A program made the position numbers and the translations under genes. A stretch of DNA of 64,000 bases from Silvibacterium dinghuense (GTDB lineage: Bacteria > Acidobacteriota > Terriglobia > Terriglobales > Acidobacteriaceae). Position 1 is the stretch's first letter, and each line of letters opens with the position of its first letter. A model generated the notes under the pieces. That model was not told the origin of the DNA. It saw only the letters and a program-made list of their open reading frames with translations, and ran no database searches. Positions 9,801 through 17,565 of this stretch are shown piece by piece. The stretch lies in the NCBI RefSeq assembly GCF_004123295.1, contig NZ_SDMK01000005.1:186001-250000 (forward strand), written 5' to 3'.

Positions 9801-10611
9801 ATGCGCCGGCATGGAACTGGTTCTGGCCGGAGCGGGTCGTGATACTGATGATCGCACCTGCCGCCTGGCCATACTCCGGCCCATAGGAGTTGCGGATCAT
9901 CTTGAATTCAGCAATGGTATCCACCGAGGGATAGATCAGGATGGTGCGGCCCGAACCGACGTCGTTGTTGTTCACGCCATCGACCAGGAAGAGGTTGTAG
10001 TTATAGGGATTGCCGTTGACGGAGAAGTTCACGCCGCCATCCAGGCCCTTGCCCACGAAGTTGGCGCCCTGCGCCGCACTGACACCGGGAGAAAGTTGCG
10101 TGAGTCCGACAAAGTTCTCGCCATTCAACGGAAGCTCGCGCACCTGCGTGCCGCCGACCACCTCACCCACAGTCGCCGAAGTGGTTTCCACCTGCACCGC
10201 ATCGGCCGCGACCGTAACGGTTTCGCTCTGCGAGCCGACCTGCATCAGGGCATTGACCGAGGTGTTCGTCGAGGTATGAACGATCACCCCGGTTTCGACA
10301 TATTCCTTGAAGTTACCTTGCTTGACATGCACCTCATAGGTGCCGATCGGTAACTGCGGAAAGGTAAATTCGCCCTGCGCGCCCGACTTTTGCTCGGACT
10401 TATCTCCCGTGCCTGTATTGACCACCGTGATTGTAGCTCCGGGGATAGCCGCTCCTGTAGCATCCGTGACCGTGCCCACGATGGAGCCGGAGTACTGCTG
10501 GGCATGCAGGCCGAGAGGTAAGGCCAGCAATACCGCCAGCAGAGCAAGGACAAAGGTGCAGAAACGGCCTCGTTTCGTGCACACACTGCCCCCTGGGAAG
10601 GTGCTGTGCAT
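6847..10611 (-). CDS. TonB-dependent receptor with carboxypeptidase-like domain (Oar-like, triad 1)
   Basis: 1254 residues from the ATG at 10611, supported by AAGGAGG seven bases upstream; the open frame extends further but without a site. Order: signal peptide (to about residue 38, ending LGLHAQQ), carboxypeptidase regulatory-like beta-sandwich (GSIVGTVTDATGAAIPGA), plug region (residues about 130-250), then a large outer-membrane beta-barrel ending in Phe (SLRLTF), the usual BAM recognition signal. Typical of Acidobacterial receptors that import large ligands using TonB energy. It heads the minus-strand unit with TPR and UnbV genes; three LacI-type boxes lie upstream. Ligand unknown. Confidence 0.93.
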   Translation of the reverse strand: MHSTFPGGSVCTKRGRFCTFVLALLAVLLALPLGLHAQQYSGSIVGTVTDATGAAIPGATITVVNTGTGDKSEQKSGAQGEFTFPQLPIGTYEVHVKQGNFKEYVETGVIVHTSTNTSVNALMQVGSQSETVTVAADAVQVETTSATVGEVVGGTQVRELPLNGENFVGLTQLSPGVSAAQGANFVGKGLDGGVNFSVNGNPYNYNLFLVDGVNNNDVGSGRTILIYPSVDTIAEFKMIRNSYGPEYGQAAGAIISITTRSGQNQFHAGAFYSGRNDALDANNWYANHDGLGKSKERRDDYGYNISGPIIRDKLFFWWNQEWNKEIQGVPLSACVPTAAEEGGDFSAAQTGTSSGVAVDQCGAKIPTIPTYAQTAGNSLKIASPDAAGLLIAQFYPTGSSTVNGAGNNYSNLINNHLNWREWNVRGDYNVTKRNVVTLRWTDDSWVNPAPNDGSPFWGESDFPTVDSTWEQPSRSIMAKLTSTISDTLVNDVEFGFGQNRIITTLEGTKSNIVPELQSAYPTTFPTSIKQKDEFFGGGSLSPYGYVGGSSGYSEGQTSIENIAPYGNHEDIYTVQDNLSKVWGNHVIKTGILLGFSEKVESNGAGADRPGLPTTCTITDSVYCYDTNNELATILLPGTGTNAQVFSNISENSIDGIADVHWRDIEPYLGDSWKLNRRITLNYGFRWSIYREPFGGSGSGNTNAAYDSGGNYANQWANWSLANWSASEATANPSDACNGILIVPGTTPCANQAKFMAGLGVSLPLSSGTKGPNSALVQQNMHSVAPRVGIAWDVFGDGKTAVRAGAGQFYQREIVGIAENLARNAPFVLNVNTNRSMDTVTPITSAAVSPSANKDTGGFIPNSWQWNLSIEQSLARNTTFQLGYVGNTGMHLTSMRDANAVTDNNWLDAAFASGSAQDVYRPAFNFGEIGGFARGGHASYHSLQALFRSQVGPSTFQAAYTWGHSIGNVELDNSSGSVNQQAITDQYNPGLDKGNTNINRPNIFVANEVLFLPKLTQYNHLMQQTLGGWELNSIFTMAQGSSFSVFTNGVTGACTNYYPWNYSDQSLAGTCVPGYSSALSALVGTGYTSNQRPLVTSTACDEGKNGPNLLNWSHFTLVGYQIGSFPSNLAPRGGCYGAPNTNVDAQLAKNWTIKEKLRIKFSMDFFDLFNHPNFNSSNLEAAAFTSSSGVYCGGATAASPGSSANPSGYTGPTGQPCSTTNNVISSASTPTGYAAAGTENLNQGRNLQYSLRLTF

Positions 10612-10711
10612 GGTGCCTCCTTGATGTATGGGAAACTGCTCACTGCTCAGCCCTGGAAGGTCGGAGTGTGCCCTCCGTGATTCCAGCGCCGATAACGATA
10701 TCAACTCGTAC

Positions 10712-10755
10712 TGAAACGTTTGATCTGAGAGTGACAGCGGAACTGAAACGTTTGA
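10712..10755 (-). promoter_or_regulatory. Two LacI-family-type operators upstream of receptor 1
   Basis: TGAAACGTTTGA occurs twice, at 10712-10723 and 10744-10755, exactly 32 bp apart (about three helical turns, same DNA face). The core AAACGTTT is a palindrome with a central CG, the hallmark of LacI/GalR-family operators. They lie about 100 and 133 bp upstream of the receptor start codon. Regulator not encoded in the window. Confidence 0.6.
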
Positions 10756-11013
10756 TTACTCTTCACAGATTGCGACTGTCAACAGAAATCCTGCACCTAT
10801 CCCACTTATTCATCCCTAGTAAGCACGGGGCATCCATCATGCGTCTGGAGATGCGCACGTTATCGCTAACTCGCTCTCATCCACTGCCGACTTGAGAAAG
10901 TGGAAGACGCGGAAAGAAGCTGCGCGCAGGGATTGCGCGGACGCAGAGTAGCGCTGGGAATTCACAGCGCCAGGCTTGCTGCAATCACCAGGCAGGTGAT
11001 CAGCAGATCGGAA

Positions 11014-11025
11014 TGAAACGTTTAC
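11014..11025 (-). promoter_or_regulatory. Third LacI-type box
   Basis: TGAAACGTTTAC, the same AAACGTTT core, lies 31 bp downstream of the NIF3-like stop codon and 270 bp from the pair at 10712-10755. It could be an auxiliary site allowing DNA looping. Confidence 0.45.
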
Positions 11026-11055
11026 TAAATAGCCCTAACTTCGGATAACCCGAAG

Positions 11056-11931
11056 TTACTTCACCGGCGGATACTCCGCATTCCACATCGGCTGTCCTGC
11101 CACGATATGGTCCACACGCACGCCCGGAAACAGTGCGCGCAGCTCTTCGGCACACTCTTCCATGCCGGGCTCTTCGGAAACCTCATGCCCCAGCAGGATC
11201 AGCGCCTTGTGCCGTCCCTGCGCGGCCGCATCGCGCGCGTATTCCACCGTCTCCCACTGCGAAGCCTCGCCCGCAATCAGTACATCCACATCGTCGCGCC
11301 GCAGCGCCAGCACCTGCTTCTGCAAGCCCGAGGCTCCCGGACGGATCGCCACATGCGCGACCGTCAATTTCGGATCGCCGATCACCTGGAGCGTGGCGAT
11401 ATGCAGACGCGTGCGCAGCATGGTCGCCAGCTCTTCGAGCGTCGTGGGAGGAATGGTCAGAAAGAAGGGATCGTTGTTTTTGAAATCGTTCTGCCACCCC
11501 AGCGCCTTCACCAGCCCGATCGCAATCGGGTCAGGCTTGGTCGCGTGAATCTCATCATGCAGCCGGTACACCACCAGGTGGTGCTCGCGGATAAAGGCCA
11601 GCTTCTCCTCGTACACCGGATCGCCCTGGAAGAAAGAGGTGTCGTCAGGATGGTTGTAGAACGTCGGCTCGTGCGTAATCACGAGATTATCCCCGCGCTT
11701 TGCCGCCTCCCGCAGCACATCCATCGTGTCGAGAAAGGTGGTCGCAATCCCTGTCACCGGCGTCGAAGGATCACCGGCCTTCAGCGTATCCACCGTAGTA
11801 CCTGCAATCGGCCCGCCATAGCGCTGCTGAATTTTGTGGAACGCCTCAGCGGCGGTCATCGTCTGGGCACTGACAGCAAGCGGAGCGGCAAACAACAGGA
11901 CAGCGGCAACAGAGCGGAGCATGGCATCCAT
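11056..11931 (-). CDS. Exported NIF3-like dinuclear metal-centre protein
   Basis: 291 residues (Met1 at 11931; Met4 at 11922 is also possible). A clear Sec signal (LRSVAAVLLFAAPLAVSAQ) precedes the NIF3/YbgI domain, with TTFLDTMDVLREA and the metal-binding ITHEPTFYNH near residues 65-100 and a C-terminal segment GHEVSEEPGMEEC supplying further ligands. NIF3 proteins usually are cytosolic GTP-cyclohydrolase-I-type enzymes; the signal peptide is unusual. It lies upstream of the TonB receptor on the same strand. Enzymatic activity unknown. Confidence 0.82.
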   Translation of the reverse strand: MDAMLRSVAAVLLFAAPLAVSAQTMTAAEAFHKIQQRYGGPIAGTTVDTLKAGDPSTPVTGIATTFLDTMDVLREAAKRGDNLVITHEPTFYNHPDDTSFFQGDPVYEEKLAFIREHHLVVYRLHDEIHATKPDPIAIGLVKALGWQNDFKNNDPFFLTIPPTTLEELATMLRTRLHIATLQVIGDPKLTVAHVAIRPGASGLQKQVLALRRDDVDVLIAGEASQWETVEYARDAAAQGRHKALILLGHEVSEEPGMEECAEELRALFPGVRVDHIVAGQPMWNAEYPPVK

Positions 11932-12013
11932 CTTGCACGATCAGGCACAGGCTTGGCCATGCGCCCACGCCCAATGCTCTCCGGATCAGCGCCTCTAAGC
12001 ACGGGCTTTCCGC

Positions 12014-12301
12014 TCAATCCTCCCCCTTGAGCTGCTCCTGAATCGCCCGCGCCGCTTTTTCAATCTTCTGTGCCTCGCGCACCAGCGCCAGCGGCAGCGT
12101 CTCTGCCGGGTCTGCATCCTCGAGCCGCGCATGGAAGTCGAGCGTGAGTTTGAGCAGCGCATCCGAGTCGCCGCGAAGCTCCTCCCACGCTACCGCTCCG
12201 GCATCGATCTCCTGCCCCTGCGCCTGCGGCGCTGCCAGCACGGCGGCAGAAGCCGCAAGTCCCGCAAGAAATGAGCGCCGGGTTGTCGCAATGTTCGCCA
12301 T
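12014..12301 (-). CDS. Small Tat-exported protein of unknown function
   Basis: 95 residues from the ATG at 12301. The N-terminus ATTRRSFLAGLAASAAVLAAP is a twin-arginine signal (ending near QAQGQE). The mature part of roughly 65 residues is helical and charged (KLTLDFHARLEDADPAETLPLA), without known motif. Located just upstream of the NIF3-like gene on the same strand, 83 bp apart. Could be a small periplasmic helper; no function assigned. Confidence 0.65.
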   Translation of the reverse strand: MANIATTRRSFLAGLAASAAVLAAPQAQGQEIDAGAVAWEELRGDSDALLKLTLDFHARLEDADPAETLPLALVREAQKIEKAARAIQEQLKGED

Positions 12302-12502
12302 TCCCTCCACTCTGGCTGCAGTCTAGGACGGCACAACAGGGACGATCCTCGCCGGCGGCGAGAACGACCCTTGCTCTGCGCAGAAATGGGCTCGCTCCCA
12401 GCGCAATCCCGAAAGAGGAATCAACCCGGCTGACAGACATCCCTCCGGCAGGCTATGCTGATGCCGCGAGTAAACGATTTCTCAACACAGGAAGCCTTCC
12501 CG

Positions 12503-13615
12503 ATGAAACCCCTCCGCCTCGCCCTCAAAACTCTCGCCGCCACCGCGCTCGCGCTCCTGCCCGCCCTCGGCGCCGCGCAGGCTCCCCAGGCATTTCCGCT
12601 CTCCGGCGATTACTGGGGCACCCACGACCCCTCCATCATGAAAGCCCCCAATAGCCAGGGCAAAGACACCTGGTACGTCTTCGCCACCGGCAAGGCCTTC
12701 GGCGGAGGCCAGTTCCAGATTCGCTGCTCAAACGATCTCCACGCCTGGAAACTCTGCGGCCATGTCTTCGATCAGATCCCCGAATGGATTCGTAAGGACA
12801 GTCCCGGCACCGAGGAACTCTGGGCTCCGGATATCTCCTTCCACCATGGCGAGTACCAGCTCTATTACGCCTATTCGCTCTTCGGAAAGAACCTCTCCGG
12901 CATCGCGCTGGCAACCAACAAGACGCTCGACCCCGCCAGCCCCGACTACAAGTGGGAAGACCACGGCCTGGTGCTGCGCTCGGTCAAGGGTGATGACTTC
13001 AACGCCATCGACCCCAATTTCATCGTCGATGCGCATGGCAACTCGTGGCTCGCCTTCGGCAGCTTCTGGAACGGCATCAAGATGCGCCGTATCGACAACA
13101 AAACCGGCCTGCTCTCGAAGACCGACACCCGCCTCTACGCGCTGGCCACGCGCGCCAAACCCGCAGATGCAGTCGCAGCCGAGAAGCGCGTGCATGTCAA
13201 CGGCGTCACCGACGATCTCCCTCCGGACTGGGAGGCCATCGAAGCGCCCTTCGTCGTCCATCACGGCGGCTACTACTACCTCTTCGTCTCGTGGGATCTC
13301 TGCTGCCGTGGCACGAAGAGCACCTATCACACCATGGTGGGGCGCTCGCGCTCGGTCACTGGCCCGTATGTCGACAAGACCGGCAAGCCGATGATGGAAG
13401 GCGGCGGCTCGGAGCTGCTCAACGCCAACGCACGCTGGCTCGGCCCCGGCGGCGCATCGCTGCTGATGTCCGGCGGCGACGGCATTATCGTCTTCCACGC
13501 CTACGACGCGAAAACCGGCAAGCCCGCGCTCCAGGTCTCGACGCTGACCTGGCAGGACGACTGGCCGCATGCCGCTCTGGGTGACTCCGAGGCAGCTCCG
13601 CCCGCGCATGAATAA
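12503..13615 (+). CDS. Secreted glycoside hydrolase family 43, endo-arabinanase-like
   Basis: 370 residues from the ATG at 12503 (CAGGAAG eight bases upstream; an earlier in-frame ATG at 12455 would bury the signal peptide). Signal to about residue 26 (PALGAAQA). GH43 five-blade propeller: catalytic base Asp in GTHDPSIM, pKa-modulating Asp in NAIDPNFI, proton donor Glu in EAIEAPFVV. The segment SWDLCCRGTKSTYHTMVGRS closely resembles endo-1,5-alpha-L-arabinanases. Expected to cut arabinan side chains of pectin in the periplasm or outside. Nearby receptor triad 1 may import the products (inference). Confidence 0.9.
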   Translation: MKPLRLALKTLAATALALLPALGAAQAPQAFPLSGDYWGTHDPSIMKAPNSQGKDTWYVFATGKAFGGGQFQIRCSNDLHAWKLCGHVFDQIPEWIRKDSPGTEELWAPDISFHHGEYQLYYAYSLFGKNLSGIALATNKTLDPASPDYKWEDHGLVLRSVKGDDFNAIDPNFIVDAHGNSWLAFGSFWNGIKMRRIDNKTGLLSKTDTRLYALATRAKPADAVAAEKRVHVNGVTDDLPPDWEAIEAPFVVHHGGYYYLFVSWDLCCRGTKSTYHTMVGRSRSVTGPYVDKTGKPMMEGGGSELLNANARWLGPGGASLLMSGGDGIIVFHAYDAKTGKPALQVSTLTWQDDWPHAALGDSEAAPPAHE

Positions 13616-13649
13616 GGCGTGACATCCGTCAAAATGCACTGTTGCGAAT

Positions 13650-13678
13650 TTGACAACTATTGGACGGCAACTTAACGA
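13650..13678 (+). promoter_or_regulatory. Possible sigma-70 promoter of the 13729 gene
   Basis: TTGACA at 13650-13655, 17-bp spacer, then TAACGA at 13673-13678. The -35 is perfect, the -10 is weak. It is about 50 bp upstream of the start codon. Confidence 0.35.
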
Positions 13679-13728
13679 CAGCCTCGGGGGCGCATCGCTA
13701 ATGTTCTCTCTCGTAAGGAGAAAACACC

Positions 13729-14121
13729 ATGCGCCTCTCGATTCGCACCCTCGTTCTGACCTCAGCAGTTCTCAGTGCCACCGCAGCCTTTGCGGCTGAT
13801 CGGGCGGTGGTAAATGTTCCCTTCAACTTCGAGTCCCACGGCATTGCCTACTCCGCTGGCCGCTATGAGGCCACCACAGGCTTGAACAAGGGAATCATCA
13901 CCCTGCGCAACACGCAGGACCCCCGCCAGAGCTTCACCTGGGTCACCTCTCCGGCCGATGCAACGGCCATCTCCGCCCCCATGCGGATCAGCTTCGATGA
14001 ACTGGGATCGACGCACGAGCTGCGCACCATCCAGCTCGGTTCCCGGATCACACCAAGACTGGACGTTCACTCACGCCACCACGATGCGGGCAGCTTTGTC
14101 GTGGCCATGAACGGCCAGTAA
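13729..14121 (+). CDS. Small secreted protein of unknown function
   Basis: 130 residues, ATG at 13729 preceded by AAGGAGAAAACACC. Signal peptide to about residue 22 (LSATAAFAA). The mature part begins with RAVVNVPFNFESHGIAYSAG, a beta-rich motif I recognise from many small Acidobacterial exported proteins that have no assigned function. It is a single-gene unit with its own promoter-like sequence and a strong terminator, suggesting high expression (inference). Confidence 0.75.
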   Translation: MRLSIRTLVLTSAVLSATAAFAADRAVVNVPFNFESHGIAYSAGRYEATTGLNKGIITLRNTQDPRQSFTWVTSPADATAISAPMRISFDELGSTHELRTIQLGSRITPRLDVHSRHHDAGSFVVAMNGQ

Positions 14122-14138
14122 TACAGCAACACGCGTCA

Positions 14139-14177
14139 AGGCCTGCGCGGGACGCTCCGGCGCAGGCCTCTTTTTTT
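14139..14177 (+). terminator. Rho-independent terminator
   Basis: Perfect 10-bp stem AGGCCTGCGC (14139-14148) / GCGCAGGCCT (14160-14169) followed by C and seven T (14171-14177). Ends the small secreted-protein gene. Confidence 0.92.
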
Positions 14178-14285
14178 GTCCACACTTTTTACTAAGAACC
14201 CTTCCTGCTGCCCGTACAGGCGATGCAGTAGACTCGGTTGGGCGTTCGGGCAGCATCTCCGCCGACGCCGACTCCCGACCGGAGC

Positions 14286-15203
14286 ATGCTCTTGCCATCC
14301 ACCACCCGGCGAGCTTTTCTCTCTGCTTCCGCAGCCTGCGTCCTCGGCGCATCGACTCCCTGCTCCTTTTCTCTTCCCGTCGGCATCCCCCTGGGACTTC
14401 AACTCTACAGCTGCCGCGTGGCGCTGGCCCGCGATTACGCCGGCACACTGCAGCAGGTTTCGGCCGCAGGCTACCGCGAGGTGGAGGCAGCAGGCTTCTT
14501 CGGCCACACTGCCGGCGAGGTCAAAACCATGATGGCTTCGGCAGGTCTGCGCTGCATCGGCGGCCACTACCCGCTGGTCGACCTGCTCAAGGCACCTGAC
14601 GAGACGATTGCCTTCGCCAAAGAGGCTGGCCTCTCCTGCCTCATCTGCGCCTCCCCCTCCACGCCCGACCCCGCGCGCCCGGCAGCCTATCCCGGCGGAG
14701 CATGGCAATACCTGCTTCACCAGATGACCGCCGACGACTGGAAGTGGAATGCCGAGCAGTTCAACCGGCTGGGCGAGAAGGTAAAGGCGGCAGGCCTGCG
14801 CTTCGGCTATCACAACCACACACCGGAGTTCCGCGATCTGGGCGGAGGGCAAAAGGGATACGACATCCTCCTGGCAAACACGGAACCATCGCTTGTGACC
14901 TTTGAGCTCGATTGCGGCTGGGCAGCCGCCTCCGGGCAGGATGCGGCTGCCATTCTCCGCCGCTATAGCCACCGCATCTCGCTGCTGCACCTCAAGGATC
15001 TGAAGCCGGCCCCCGCAGGCACCGAGCCCAGCTCACGCCACTCGACCATCCTCGGCCAGGGAGTCGTGGATTACGCGCCGATTCTCGCCGCCGCAAAGGC
15101 CGCGAACATCCGCCAGGCGTTCATCGAGCAGGAAGAGTTCGACGGTCCGGTCTTCGAGGCTCTGAAGGAAGACCTCGTCAACGCCCGGAAGATGATGGCA
15201 TAG
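14286..15203 (+). CDS. Tat-exported TIM-barrel sugar isomerase/epimerase-like protein
   Basis: 305 residues from the ATG at 14286; this start yields the twin-arginine signal STTRRAFLSASAACVLGAS. The mature part is an AP-endonuclease-2-type TIM barrel (xylose isomerase-like): LGLQLYSCR at strand 1, FGYHNHTPEF and LLHLKDL carry the likely metal-binding His/Asp residues, FIEQEEF near the C-terminus the last Glu. Exported members are frequent in Acidobacteria and act on sugars or sugar derivatives, but the substrate is unknown. Confidence 0.85.
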   Translation: MLLPSTTRRAFLSASAACVLGASTPCSFSLPVGIPLGLQLYSCRVALARDYAGTLQQVSAAGYREVEAAGFFGHTAGEVKTMMASAGLRCIGGHYPLVDLLKAPDETIAFAKEAGLSCLICASPSTPDPARPAAYPGGAWQYLLHQMTADDWKWNAEQFNRLGEKVKAAGLRFGYHNHTPEFRDLGGGQKGYDILLANTEPSLVTFELDCGWAAASGQDAAAILRRYSHRISLLHLKDLKPAPAGTEPSSRHSTILGQGVVDYAPILAAAKAANIRQAFIEQEEFDGPVFEALKEDLVNARKMMA

Positions 15204-15309
15204 ATATTTTCACCGGCCATCGGGCGCACCAGCACGAAAAGGGGTGCCCCAATCCAGGCTCCGCGTGGGCGGGAAGACAAAAACGCCCGGATAGAAGCAC
15301 AGACAGCAA

Positions 15310-15333
15310 GGCCGCTGCTGAAAAGCAGCGGCC
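15310..15333. terminator. Hairpin between convergent genes
   Basis: Perfect 10-bp stem GGCCGCTGCT / AGCAGCGGCC with a GAAA loop, lying between the isomerase-like gene (+) and msrA (-). No U-tract, so factor-independent termination is uncertain. Confidence 0.5.
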
Positions 15334-15353
15334 CTGCCAGATATGAGCATGCC

Positions 15354-15387
15354 CGCTCGCGACCAGCGGGAGCGGGTGCCGAAGGCG
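15354..15387 (-). repeat. Repeat family B, copy 1
   Basis: Complement of the dispersed unit GCCTTCGGCctCCGCTCCCG-CTGGTCGCG. Other copies: 24338-24369, 25375-25406, 26597-26635, 26741-26789, 40350-40384, 40391-40434, 56090-56140. Confidence 0.6.
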
Positions 15388-15407
15388 AAACGCCTGGACG
15401 GCCAGTC

Positions 15408-15878
15408 CTAGATGTGGCAGCTCGCCGCGCCGCGCTTTTCCAGATACTTCTGGTGATATTCCTCGGCCTTCCAGAAGGTTTCGGCCGGAACCACCTGGGT
15501 CACGATCGGTTTGGGGAACTTCTTCGCTTCCGTCAGCCGCGCGATCGTCGCCTGCGCCGCCGCTTCCTGCTCCGGTGAGTGGAAGAAGACCACCGTGCGA
15601 TACTGCGTGCCGTAATCCGGACCCTGGTAATTGAGCTGCGTCGGGTCATGCAGCTCGAAGAACAGGTCGAGCAGCGTCTGGTAGCTCACCTTCGTCTCGT
15701 CAAACTCGATCTCCACCACTTCGGCGTGCCCGGTGCGATCCGTGCACACATCCTTGTACGTCGGATTTTCGAGCGAGCCCCCTTCATAGCCGACGGCGGT
15801 CGAAATCACGCCGGGAACCTGCTGAAAACGCAGCTCTACGCCCCAGAAGCAGCCTGCGCCAAATGTTGCCTTTGCCAT
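15408..15878 (-). CDS. msrA: Peptide methionine (S)-S-oxide reductase
   Basis: 156 residues, ATG at 15878. Repairs oxidised methionine (S epimer) in proteins using thioredoxin. The catalytic Cys lies in GAGCFWGVE at the N-terminus, followed by the conserved GYEGG and NPTYKDVCT; a resolving Cys is present near the C-terminus (GAASCHI). Length is standard for the family. No signal peptide, so cytoplasmic. It is monocistronic, convergent with the isomerase-like gene. Confidence 0.95.
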   Translation of the reverse strand: MAKATFGAGCFWGVELRFQQVPGVISTAVGYEGGSLENPTYKDVCTDRTGHAEVVEIEFDETKVSYQTLLDLFFELHDPTQLNYQGPDYGTQYRTVVFFHSPEQEAAAQATIARLTEAKKFPKPIVTQVVPAETFWKAEEYHQKYLEKRGAASCHI

Positions 15879-15940
15879 GTGTAATCTACCCCTCTCTCTA
15901 GCCGATTCGATGCACCAGCAATGCCGAACGATCTTTGCGG

Positions 15941-17563
15941 CTACTGCCCACGCCGCGGTGGACGCCCGGAACCGGAACGACCCGAGCCTGGACGGCCTGA
16001 GTTCGAACGGCCAGAACCCGAACGGCCCGTGGAAGGCGGCCTGTTAGAAGACGGACGGCCTGTGCCGGAACCGCCGCTGCGCCCGGCACCCGGACGACCT
16101 GTACCCGGACGGCTCGAAGACGGCCTGCCCGAGCCGGGACGATCACCAGAACGGCCCGTCGGGCGGCCGGAAGACGAACGGCCTGCCGGACGCTCGGAGC
16201 CAAAGCGATCAGAGCCAGGTCTTTCCGAACCGGCTCTTTCCGAACCGGACCGGTCAAAACCGGAGCGGCCGGAAGCAGGCCTGCCCGATCCCGCTCTCTT
16301 CGCCCCCTGAACAAAGCCTTCTCCGGAATCCTCGCCCGAACGGCTGAAGCCGCTGCGGCCGGAAGGCCGCTTCGTGGCTCCGAAGCCTTCTGCATTGGAT
16401 TTTCCATAACCGGACCTGCCGGAAGACGGTCGGCCAGCGCCTGCACCAGAACCTGTGCGGCTGAAGCTGCTCTTGCCTGAACCGGCCCGGCTCGCCCCCG
16501 TCCTGCCCGATCCCGTCCTGCCCGCTCCGGCCTTACCCTTGCCCGGCGCACCCTTCGATGGCGCAGACTTCCGGCGTACCGGCGAGCTGGGACGGCCATC
16601 CGGTCCACGGCGAACCCCGCCACGGGGACGATTTTCCCGCTCGTCTTCAGCGCGAATCTCTTCCACGGTCAGGCCGAAGGCTGCGGCCTTGGCCTTGCGC
16701 GCCGCTTCCCGCTCCTCGAACCGCGCCTTGGCCTCGGCAGCCGCGATGCGCTCGGCTTCGCGGGCCTTGGCCTTGGCTTTCGCCCGTGCCGGACCGGTGC
16801 GCACGGCCTTGCGCAGCGCCTCGACTTCATCCTCGGTCAGCTCGCGGAACTCCCCCGGCTCCAGATCCAGCACCAGCGGTCCATAGCCCACGCGTCGAAT
16901 CTTTTCCACGTGATGCCCGATCTCCTCGAACATCTTGCGGATCTCGCGGTTGCGGCCTTCGATCAGGACCATCTCGTACCAGGGATTGTCGCCGTCGCGA
17001 TAGAGCCGGATCTCGGCCGGAGCGGTCATCACACGCCCCTCGCGCGAGCCCACGCGGCCCTTTTCAATCATGACCCCGGCGCGCAGCTCGTCGAGCCCGC
17101 TCGCATCCGGCTTGCCCGCAACCTTCACCAGGTAAGTTTTTTCTACATGCGAGGCCGCGCGTGTCAGCGCATTCGCCAGCTCACCGTCATTGGTCAACAG
17201 CTGCAGGCCTTCGCTGTTGTAATCCAGGCGCCCGACCGGGAAGACACGTTCGCCTGTCCGCCGCCCGTGCTGGATCAGATCGATGATCGTCGGCCGGTTC
17301 TCCGGATCGCTCACCGTGGTCACATAGCCGCGCGGCTTGTTCACCATGTAATAGCGCGCCCGCTCGCCGCCCTGCAGCAGCTTGCCGTCCACGCGGATGT
17401 GATCCTTTGCCGGATCGGCCTTGGTACCGGGCTCTGTCACCACCTGGCCATTGATCTGCACGCGACCCTCGGCAATCAGCTCCTCGGCCTTGCGCCGTGA
17501 GCAGATACCCGCCGCAGCGATGATCTTCTGCAGCCGTTCCAGATTCGGGTTCTGCTCGCTCAT
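15941..17563 (-). CDS. rluB: RluB/RsuA-type 23S/16S rRNA pseudouridine synthase with long Ser/Gly/Arg tail
   Basis: 540 residues. An S4 RNA-binding domain (about 5-55, SRRKAEELIAEGRV) precedes the pseudouridine synthase domain (60-250) with catalytic Asp in GRLDYNSEGL and RRVGYGPL. From about residue 255 come a basic/charged helix and then about 220 residues of repeated SGRSGSGRP-like low complexity. The catalytic half alone is the usual 245-residue family length. Its start follows the scpB stop by 2 nt, the conserved scpA-scpB-rluB arrangement. The RluB assignment rests on that context; other RsuA-family members are possible. Confidence 0.88.
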   Translation of the reverse strand: MSEQNPNLERLQKIIAAAGICSRRKAEELIAEGRVQINGQVVTEPGTKADPAKDHIRVDGKLLQGGERARYYMVNKPRGYVTTVSDPENRPTIIDLIQHGRRTGERVFPVGRLDYNSEGLQLLTNDGELANALTRAASHVEKTYLVKVAGKPDASGLDELRAGVMIEKGRVGSREGRVMTAPAEIRLYRDGDNPWYEMVLIEGRNREIRKMFEEIGHHVEKIRRVGYGPLVLDLEPGEFRELTEDEVEALRKAVRTGPARAKAKAKAREAERIAAAEAKARFEEREAARKAKAAAFGLTVEEIRAEDERENRPRGGVRRGPDGRPSSPVRRKSAPSKGAPGKGKAGAGRTGSGRTGASRAGSGKSSFSRTGSGAGAGRPSSGRSGYGKSNAEGFGATKRPSGRSGFSRSGEDSGEGFVQGAKRAGSGRPASGRSGFDRSGSERAGSERPGSDRFGSERPAGRSSSGRPTGRSGDRPGSGRPSSSRPGTGRPGAGRSGGSGTGRPSSNRPPSTGRSGSGRSNSGRPGSGRSGSGRPPRRGQ

Positions 17564-17565
17564 CT

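Larger units (their letters stand above)
10612..11055. other. 444-bp intergenic control region of receptor 1
   Basis: Between the NIF3-like gene and the receptor, both on the minus strand. It contains the three LacI-type boxes and is clearly more AT-rich in its middle part (about 10690-10830) than its neighbours. I see no credible gene in it; the short plus-strand reading frame there has no supporting features. Confidence 0.6.
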
